Translations under genes and position numbers: made by a program
Notes under the pieces: generated by a model
What the model was told of the DNA's origin: nothing
Databases searched by the model: none
What the model saw: only the letters and a program-made list of their open reading frames with translations
Part shown: positions 5,491-11,019 of the stretch, piece after piece
Numbering within the stretch: position 1 is the first letter of the stretch
How the letters are laid out: each line of letters opens with the position of its first letter
DNA from: Gammaproteobacteria bacterium
GTDB lineage: Bacteria > Pseudomonadota > Gammaproteobacteria > Pseudomonadales > Azotimanducaceae
Reading direction: 5' to 3'
Length of the DNA stretch: 16,429 bases
Assembly (NCBI GenBank): GCA_009839405.1
Contig: VXPR01000557.1
Coordinates: forward strand, 1 to 16,429

Positions 5491-8184
5491 ATGACGAGCG
5501 GAAGTGCGCAGAACGTAGCGGCGGGTGAGCTGCTGGCGTTCGGAAACCGTCCCGGCCGGCCGAGGCGCATGATGCCGGCGTGGATCGCGCTTGCGCTGGC
5601 CGTTGCGGCTCTCGCCGCTCCGCTGCCATTGGGGCCTGCGCACGGGACCGGTGCGGAGTTTGTCGCCGGCTTGCTCTCTCCCGCGCATGCTCAAGCGCGT
5701 GACGCTGCATCGGTAGCCAGGCGCTCGTCACATGCCACAACGATCGCGTTGGACGAGCGCACAGAGCGCATCTGGAGCGTGAACTCGGACAGCGATACGG
5801 TGGCCGCGATCGACGCCCGGAAGCTGGTCAAGCTGTTCGAGGCACCCGTCGGTGACAATCCCCGCACGCTCGCACCGGGCCCGGATGGCACGGTCTGGGT
5901 CGTCAATCAGGACGACGCCACCATAAGCATCGTCGAGGGTAGCGATGGCCGGCTACGGCGGAGGGTCGTGCTGCCGTATGCATCCCGCCCATACGGGATT
6001 GCGTTCAGTCCGGCGGGAGACGCCGCCTACGTCACGCTGCAGGCTGTCGGTCGCCTGTTGAAGCTGAATGCGCTGAGCGGCGCGGTGGAGGACGCCGCCG
6101 ATGTCGGTCCGACGCCGCGTGGCATCGCCGTCACTGCCGATGGCACGAGAATCCTGGTCACCCGGTACATATCGCCAGCCGATCGCGGCGAGGTGGTCGA
6201 AGTGAGCGCCGCGTCCTTCGAGGTGGTGCGGCGAATCGACCTGGCCGCGGACCCCGGCCCCGACAGCCCCGTCAGCGGCCGCGGCGTTCCCAACCATCTC
6301 GCCGCCATCGTCATCGCCCCAGACGGGCGGCGCGCCTGGGTGCCGTCGAAAAAGGACAATACGGGCAGAGGCTTGCACCTAAGCGGCGAACGGCTCGGCT
6401 TCGAGACCACGACGCGCACCATCGTTTCCGAGATCGACCTGGTGCAGAACCGGGAGACTTTCGAAGCCCGGCGTGACCTCGACAACCGCGCCATGGCGGC
6501 GGCGGTCGCCTTCGACCCGGGGGGCAAGCACGCGTTCGTCGCGCTGCAGGGGTCCAACGCAGTTGACGTGCTCGATGCCGCAAGCGGCAATGCCGTGGCT
6601 TCGATTCCCGGCACGGGGCTGGCGCCGCAGGGCCTCCTGGTGGACTCCCGCGGCCGGCTATTCGTGCAGAACTTCCTGTCCCGCGACATCACCGTGTACG
6701 ACCTGTCCGAACTCGGGCAAGGCCGCGCACCGGGCCCGATCCGACGCATAGCCACCGCGGCGCGGAAACCCTTGCCGCCTGAGGTGCTCCTTGGCAAGCA
6801 GATCTTCTACAACGCCGCGGATCCGCGGATGGGGCGCGACGGTTACGTGAGCTGCGCCGGTTGCCACATCGAGGGCGGCAGCGACGGACGCGTGTGGGAC
6901 TACAGCGGTCGCGGCGCGCATGGCGGGGGCTTGCGCAACACCATCGCCCTCCAGGGGCGCGCGGGGATGGGTCACGGTCCGATTCACTGGCGCGCCGACA
7001 TGGACGAGATACAGGACTTCGAGATTCTGCTGCGCCAGACGCTGCAAGGCCGAGGGTTCGTCAGCGACGAGGCATTCCACGACAAGGGAGCCGACTGGGT
7101 CTTCGGGTCCCCCAACGCTGGCCTCAGCCGGGAACTGGACGCGCTCGCCGCCTACATGGCAACTTTCACCAAGGTTGACCCCAGTCCCTACCGGCGTCCT
7201 GGCGGATTGATGACCACCGATGCCCTCGCCGGCGAGGCGATCTTCCACGGGTCCAGCACGGGATGCGCGACCTGTCACGTCAGCCCAAGGTTCACCGACA
7301 GCTCCCTCGGCCGACCGGACGATGCCACAGCCTCGGCCGGCAGAGCGACGTTCGGCGGCGTTGCCGGACTGCGCTTTCGGATGCACGATGTCGGCACCCT
7401 GACGGAAGCCGCGGGCGACTTCCGGCCCAACACGCTGCGGGCCTTGGACACGCCGACGGTCAAGGGCGTTTGGGCAACGCCGCCCTACCTGCACGACGGT
7501 TCAGCCGCAACGCTCATGGACGTGGTCACGACGCGCAACGGCGCCGACGGGCATGGCCGCACGTCACACCTTACGAAGGAGGAAAGGCAGCAGCTCGTGG
7601 CGTATCTAAGGCAACTGGACGATGAGGCCGTGGAGACTTCGGCGTCGGTCTCGCTCGTGGCCGACGAGCCGCGACAGTCGAGCTCCGCGAGCTCAACGCG
7701 CTCGACTTCCCAGCGCTGGGCAGTGCGTGCCGGCCCGTACGGAGGAATCCGGATTATCAGCGTCACACTGGAAGGCTGTGCCGTGCACCCGCCAGCCACA
7801 CCGCGACTGGTCACCGTCCACGCAGACAGCAACGGCGACGGCCAGTTCGACCCGGCCGACACCCTCCTCGCGCAATCTCCCCTGGGCGCCGACTCCGGTA
7901 CGCTTGTGCTCCCTCTGCACCCACCAGCGATCGTTCCGGCCGCCGCGACGATCACCCTGGCAGCAGCCGTCTCGACGGAACCCGGCGACGAGGCCGCGCT
8001 GCCACCACCGGCGGCGGCCGGCAGTGCCTACACCATCAGGCTGGTCGACTTGAAAGCGGAGGGTCTGACCTCCGCCAGTCCCACAGCGCTCACCGCCATG
8101 CCCGCCTCCACCGCAACGGACGCCAGCGATGCGCCCTGCCAACGCATGCCACCGTCAGCGGTCGAGGAGCGCAGTCGCGAGTAA
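5491..8184 (+). CDS. Exported beta-propeller / di-haem cytochrome c peroxidase-like protein
   Basis: This is a large exported redox protein (897 residues from this ATG). After a signal sequence (WIALALAVAALAA, then a plausible cleavage after AHA in SPAHAQA), residues about 75-415 form a YVTN-type beta-propeller with repeats such as GIAFSPAGDAAYVT and GIAVTADGTRILVT. Residues about 430-705 are a di-haem cytochrome domain of the bacterial CCP/MauG type. It has haem c sites CAGCH (455-459) and CATCH (592-596) and the family segment TPTVKGVWATPPYLHDGSAATL. The C-terminal part includes an EF-hand-like loop, DSNGDGQFDPAD (779-790), which probably binds Ca2+, and ends in a low-complexity Ala/Thr/Ser/Pro tail. 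Location is periplasm or cell surface. The start is uncertain: the ATG at 5491 has no ribosome site, while 5572 has GAGG at good spacing and a compact signal peptide. The oxidised substrate is unknown and no cytochrome maturation genes are nearby. Confidence 0.9.
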   Translation: MTSGSAQNVAAGELLAFGNRPGRPRRMMPAWIALALAVAALAAPLPLGPAHGTGAEFVAGLLSPAHAQARDAASVARRSSHATTIALDERTERIWSVNSDSDTVAAIDARKLVKLFEAPVGDNPRTLAPGPDGTVWVVNQDDATISIVEGSDGRLRRRVVLPYASRPYGIAFSPAGDAAYVTLQAVGRLLKLNALSGAVEDAADVGPTPRGIAVTADGTRILVTRYISPADRGEVVEVSAASFEVVRRIDLAADPGPDSPVSGRGVPNHLAAIVIAPDGRRAWVPSKKDNTGRGLHLSGERLGFETTTRTIVSEIDLVQNRETFEARRDLDNRAMAAAVAFDPGGKHAFVALQGSNAVDVLDAASGNAVASIPGTGLAPQGLLVDSRGRLFVQNFLSRDITVYDLSELGQGRAPGPIRRIATAARKPLPPEVLLGKQIFYNAADPRMGRDGYVSCAGCHIEGGSDGRVWDYSGRGAHGGGLRNTIALQGRAGMGHGPIHWRADMDEIQDFEILLRQTLQGRGFVSDEAFHDKGADWVFGSPNAGLSRELDALAAYMATFTKVDPSPYRRPGGLMTTDALAGEAIFHGSSTGCATCHVSPRFTDSSLGRPDDATASAGRATFGGVAGLRFRMHDVGTLTEAAGDFRPNTLRALDTPTVKGVWATPPYLHDGSAATLMDVVTTRNGADGHGRTSHLTKEERQQLVAYLRQLDDEAVETSASVSLVADEPRQSSSASSTRSTSQRWAVRAGPYGGIRIISVTLEGCAVHPPATPRLVTVHADSNGDGQFDPADTLLAQSPLGADSGTLVLPLHPPAIVPAAATITLAAAVSTEPGDEAALPPPAAAGSAYTIRLVDLKAEGLTSASPTALTAMPASTATDASDAPCQRMPPSAVEERSRE

Positions 8185-8223
8185 CGCCGCGCGCAGGATG
8201 GCAGCAACGGCCGACCCGAGTCG

Positions 8224-9012
8224 TTAAGCCCGCGCCAACACCCTGTCCACCTCCGCGCTGAACGACACTCGCTCGCCGTATTCCCGCTCTCCGTCGGTGG
8301 CACCTGGCCCGGTGAGGCGGGCGTGTTGCCAGCGCTTGCCTTGCTTCATGTCTTCCGCTGCATGGTCGAAGTTGACGAAGTGGATGCCGACGCCGGCGCG
8401 GGCGGGGGGGGTGGGGGGTGGGGCGGCCCGGGGGGGGCCGGCGCGCCCGGAGGAAATGAGCACGCCGGCCGCGAGTTCGCAATGGACGGCATCGGTCTCG
8501 TCGAGCCAGGTGCGGATGTGGTGGTCGCTCGCCGGGTCGCGCTCGTGCAGGAGTTCGCGCTCCACCATGTCTGGCATCACCTTGAGGGTGCCGTTGCCCC
8601 GGTTTGCGTCGTGGATGGCGATCCACATGGCGCAGCCGCGGATGGGCCTCGGGATGTGGAAGTAGGCGTTGTCGGTGTGCCAGTTGGTGCCCATGCCGAC
8701 GCGGGGCGGCTTGTAGAACATCTGGTCGAGAATCTTCACCACCGGGTCACCGAGCAATGCCGACACGGCACGCGTCACGCGAGGATGGAACGGCAAGGCG
8801 CGAAAGAGGCGGCTCTGCGGGAACAGCGGAATGAGCTGCAGGTTCTGGCGCGAATCGGGAATTGCCACGTCGCGCGGCAGCCCTTGGTCAACCCAGCGCC
8901 CAACCTCGCGCTGCATCGCCTGAACCTCGCGCGGTACGAAAAAGCCCTCAACGGTGGTATAACCGCGCGCCTTGTACTGCTCGATCTTGGCTGCGCTGAT
9001 GGGCGTGGTCAT
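8224..9012 (-). CDS. PhyH-family Fe(II)/2-oxoglutarate dioxygenase, distal His region corrupted
   Basis: This 262-residue protein resembles phytanoyl-CoA dioxygenases: TVEGFFVPREV at the N-terminus, the iron-binding HxD as H112-T-D114 in NWHTDNAYF, the strand CAMWIAIHDANRGNGTLKVMP and the C-terminal RAGVGIHFVNFD with Arg205 in the 2-oxoglutarate position. These enzymes hydroxylate small molecules such as acyl-CoAs or specialised metabolites. Between GVL (183-185) and RAG the family normally shows an FF..GTPHxTGxN segment holding the third iron ligand. Here it reads ISSGRAGPPRAAPPPTPPA, with no His and extreme Pro/Gly bias from G/C runs. The length is preserved. Either the sequence is wrong there or the enzyme is dead. 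The ATG at 9012 is chosen because the family N-terminus begins there; its ribosome site is weak. The gene is divergent from an MFE-2-like SDR. Confidence 0.83.
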   Translation of the reverse strand: MTTPISAAKIEQYKARGYTTVEGFFVPREVQAMQREVGRWVDQGLPRDVAIPDSRQNLQLIPLFPQSRLFRALPFHPRVTRAVSALLGDPVVKILDQMFYKPPRVGMGTNWHTDNAYFHIPRPIRGCAMWIAIHDANRGNGTLKVMPDMVERELLHERDPASDHHIRTWLDETDAVHCELAAGVLISSGRAGPPRAAPPPTPPARAGVGIHFVNFDHAAEDMKQGKRWQHARLTGPGATDGEREYGERVSFSAEVDRVLARA

Positions 9013-9128
9013 GGGTTCGGCACCGATCGGGTGTTGGGAGCGGCGTCGCCGCACAGCTCCATAGTAGCCGGAAGGCCGTGGGTTGTTCCAAGAGCGGCAA
9101 CGCGAACGCAACGAACGAGGGGAAGACC

Positions 9129-10013
9129 ATGAGCGAGTTCGAAGACAAGGTTGCCATCATTACCGGCGCGGGCGGGGGAATCGGGCGTTGCCACGCCATC
9201 GAGTTCGCCAAGCGCGGCGCCAAGGTGGTGGTGAACGACTTGGGCGGCAGCGTCGACGGCACCGGCGCCGGCGATGCGGCGGATGCCGTGGTGGAGGAAA
9301 TCCGCGCCATGGGCGGCGACGCCGTGGCCAACAAGGCCTCGGTGGCGGACCGCGACGGCGCCAAGAGCATCGCCGCCGATGCCGTCAACGCCTTCGGGCG
9401 CATCGACATCCTCGTCAACAACGCCGGCATTCTGCGCGACCGCACCTTCAAGAACATGACCCTCGACGAGTTCGATCTCGTCATGGACGTGCACCTCACC
9501 GGCACCGCCTACGTCACCCACGCCGTCTGGCCGCACATGTACGAGCAGCGCTACGGGCGCATCGTCTTCACCAGCTCCGGCTCCGGCATCTTCGGCAACT
9601 TCGGCCAAGCCAACTACGGCGCCGCCAAGATGGGAATGCTGGGCCTCGCCAACGTGCTGGCGCTCGAGGGCGCAAACCGCAACGTCCGGGTGAACTGCCT
9701 GGGCCCGGGCGCGGCCACGCGCATGACCAACACCGTGCCGGGCCGTGACGAAGACCTAGACCAGGTCGATCCGCTCCGCGACCCAGCCTTGGTCAGCCCC
9801 GCGGTCCTCTTCATGTGCAGCGAAGACGCCCCCAACGGCGCGGTCATCCACGCCTCCGGCGGCAACTACAGCCGCAGCGAAGTGTGGGTGAACGACGCCG
9901 TGGAACTCGGCGCCGGCGCGACCTACGAAGATCTCACGCCGCACATCGACCGATTGATGGACATGTCGGCGGCGCATCCGCGTGCGCCGAGAGCGCCGCG
10001 CCCACGGCAGTAA
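9129..10013 (+). CDS. SDR related to the (3R)-hydroxyacyl-CoA dehydrogenase domain of MFE-2
   Basis: This 294-residue classical SDR has TGAGGGIG (12-19), Asp37 in VVVNDLGGS (a sign of NAD+ preference), VNNAG (96-100), Ser150 in FTSSGSG and the YxxxK pair Tyr163/Lys167 in ANYGAAK. The NDLGGSVDG stretch and the IVFTSSGSGIFGNFGQANYG segment are close to the dehydrogenase half of peroxisomal multifunctional enzyme 2 (HSD17B4/Fox2), which oxidises (3R)-hydroxyacyl-CoA in beta-oxidation. No hydratase domain is fused; the protein ends in an Ala/Pro/Arg-rich tail (AHPRAPRAPRPRQ). The frame is open from 9078, but the ATG at 9129 has GAGGGGA just upstream and starts at the fold. It is divergent from the PhyH gene, and a shared lipid-oxidation role is plausible but inferred. 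Steroid or other hydroxy substrates are alternatives. Confidence 0.9.
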   Translation: MSEFEDKVAIITGAGGGIGRCHAIEFAKRGAKVVVNDLGGSVDGTGAGDAADAVVEEIRAMGGDAVANKASVADRDGAKSIAADAVNAFGRIDILVNNAGILRDRTFKNMTLDEFDLVMDVHLTGTAYVTHAVWPHMYEQRYGRIVFTSSGSGIFGNFGQANYGAAKMGMLGLANVLALEGANRNVRVNCLGPGAATRMTNTVPGRDEDLDQVDPLRDPALVSPAVLFMCSEDAPNGAVIHASGGNYSRSEVWVNDAVELGAGATYEDLTPHIDRLMDMSAAHPRAPRAPRPRQ

Positions 10014-10026
10014 AGCCGCAAGGCCA

Positions 10027-10048
10027 AGGGCGACGCTTGCGTCGCCCT
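10027..10048. terminator. Perfect hairpin between convergent SDR and PIN-toxin genes
   Basis: AGGGCGACGC (10027-10036) and GCGTCGCCCT (10039-10048) form a perfect inverted repeat with only TT between, so the real loop is probably CTTG. It begins 14 nt after the SDR stop and ends 5 nt from the stop of the oppositely oriented toxin gene, a usual place for a bidirectional terminator. No T tract follows on either strand. Confidence 0.5.
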
Positions 10049-10052
10049 CCGT

Positions 10053-10433
10053 TCAGCGGATCAGGCGGATGTCCACGCCGACATCGGCTCCGCTCCACGC
10101 CCGATCAGCCGTGACGGCCTCGGTTTCGAGGCGTGCGGCCAATGCAAGGCAGGCACGGTCGCCGAGCGATAGACCGTGGTCGCGGGTCGCAGCGCGGAGA
10201 AGACCTGTCTGGACTGCACTTTCGGTGTCGAACAGGTGCACCTGCATTGGTATCGATTGCGCTGTTCGACGCGCCTCGGCAGGCGCGAAGCCTTCGGCGA
10301 TCAGCTTTGAGACGACTTCCGCGAGGTTGACGGTCGAAATGGCTGCATCGCTGATCTTTGACGCAACAAGCTCAGCACCTGGTTCCTTGAATAGCATTGC
10401 AAGCACTGCGGAACTGTCGAGCACTGCAGCCAT
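10053..10433 (-). CDS. PIN-domain ribonuclease toxin (VapC-like)
   Basis: This 126-residue single-domain PIN protein is expected to be an Mg2+-dependent RNase acting as the toxin of a type II toxin-antitoxin pair. The acidic active-site set is complete: Asp6 in VLDSSAVLA, Glu39 in TVNLAEVV, Asp92 in LSLGDRACLALA and Asp110 in AVTADRAW. The length is typical of VapC. It follows the antitoxin gene by 3 nt, in the usual antitoxin-first order, and must share its promoter. The RNA target cannot be read from the sequence; VapC toxins often cut tRNA or rRNA. No feature suggests inactivation. Confidence 0.93.
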   Translation of the reverse strand: MAAVLDSSAVLAMLFKEPGAELVASKISDAAISTVNLAEVVSKLIAEGFAPAEARRTAQSIPMQVHLFDTESAVQTGLLRAATRDHGLSLGDRACLALAARLETEAVTADRAWSGADVGVDIRLIR

Positions 10434-10436
10434 TCC

Positions 10437-10940
10437 CTACTCCTCTTCTCCCCAGAGAGCCCGGCGCTCCGCGATGAAGCTGTCGACCACGCTTCCCGAG
10501 CCGCGGTAGGGCGCGACCATCCGCTGCACACGCTTCACAGCGCCGTCCCGACTCAAGAGCCGCAGTTCGCCGCGCTCGACGCGAGCGTGAATCACGTTGT
10601 CTTCAATACCCATGGCGGCGCGCATGTCGGTGGGGATCAGCAACCTGCCGTCGTCGGCGATCTTGAGCCAGCGCGGGGCGATGCACGGTCCGTCGGCGGT
10701 GTCCGACGAAGCGATGTGGGTGGCCCTTTCTTCGCGCACCTCGGAATCCTGGGCGGTCTTCCAGCGCTGGTATTGGGTGGAAGCGGTGTTTTTGTTGCCG
10801 CCTTCGGCGACGATGCGGTCCATCACTTCGCGTCGGGTGGCCTTGCGGCCCTGTTCTCGCGTGATTTCGTCCGCGACGTCCCAGACTCGTCTGGTGCGCG
10901 AGCCTGCGTCGGGCCGGCGGTCACGCCGTTGCTCGTCCAT
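10437..10940 (-). CDS. Antitoxin: helical KfrA-like N-terminus fused to an AbrB-type domain
   Basis: This 167-residue protein is in the antitoxin position, 3 nt before the PIN toxin. It has three visible parts. Residues about 15-65 (RVWDVADEITREQGRKATRR...QYQRWK) are helical and resemble the N-terminal DNA-binding region of KfrA-type plasmid proteins. Residues about 90-135 (LKIADDGRLLIPTDMRAAMG...RGELRLLS) are a swapped-hairpin AbrB/MazE-type DNA-binding domain. Residues 136-167, ending VVDSFIAERRALWGEEE, form an amphipathic tail of the sort that wraps and inhibits PIN toxins. Most VapB antitoxins of this type are only about 70-90 residues and lack the N-terminal part. It probably represses its own promoter, where three TGGCGA/TCGCCA half-sites lie. 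Shine-Dalgarno match is weak (GGGTGA). The domain calls rest on pattern recognition. Confidence 0.8.
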   Translation of the reverse strand: MDEQRRDRRPDAGSRTRRVWDVADEITREQGRKATRREVMDRIVAEGGNKNTASTQYQRWKTAQDSEVREERATHIASSDTADGPCIAPRWLKIADDGRLLIPTDMRAAMGIEDNVIHARVERGELRLLSRDGAVKRVQRMVAPYRGSGSVVDSFIAERRALWGEEE

Positions 10941-10965
10941 GATGATTTCACCCGGTCATCTCGAA

Positions 10966-11012
10966 ATCTGGCGAAAAGATTAGATGTCGCCAGATGGAGT
11001 GTCAATTGGCGA
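10966..11012 (-). promoter_or_regulatory. Operator: three TGGCGA/TCGCCA half-sites in the toxin-antitoxin promoter
   Basis: A perfect 9-bp inverted repeat, ATCTGGCGA (10966-10974) and TCGCCAGAT (10987-10995), has its arms 21 nt apart start to start, so both lie on one face of the helix. A third TGGCGA (11007-11012) repeats the first arm on the other side. The half-sites alternate with the promoter hexamers: site 1 is downstream of the -10, site 2 is in the spacer and site 3 is upstream of the -35. This is a strong layout for autorepression by the antitoxin or toxin-antitoxin complex. Confidence 0.75.
10977..11005 (-). promoter_or_regulatory. Sigma-70 promoter of the toxin-antitoxin operon
   Basis: On the minus strand a perfect -35 TTGACA (11005-11000) and a -10 TAATCT (10982-10977) are separated by exactly 17 nt. 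Transcription would start near 10970, giving a leader of about 30 nt before the antitoxin ATG at 10940. It lies fully in the 79-nt gap after aceE, so the module does not need read-through from aceE. Confidence 0.8.
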
Positions 11013-11019
11013 AATGTGA

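Noticed and set aside
8399..8452. G-rich tract as a G-quadruplex regulatory element
   Set aside because: It does contain several G runs, but it sits inside a conserved part of a gene and destroys a catalytic residue, so an error or mutation is the more economical reading.
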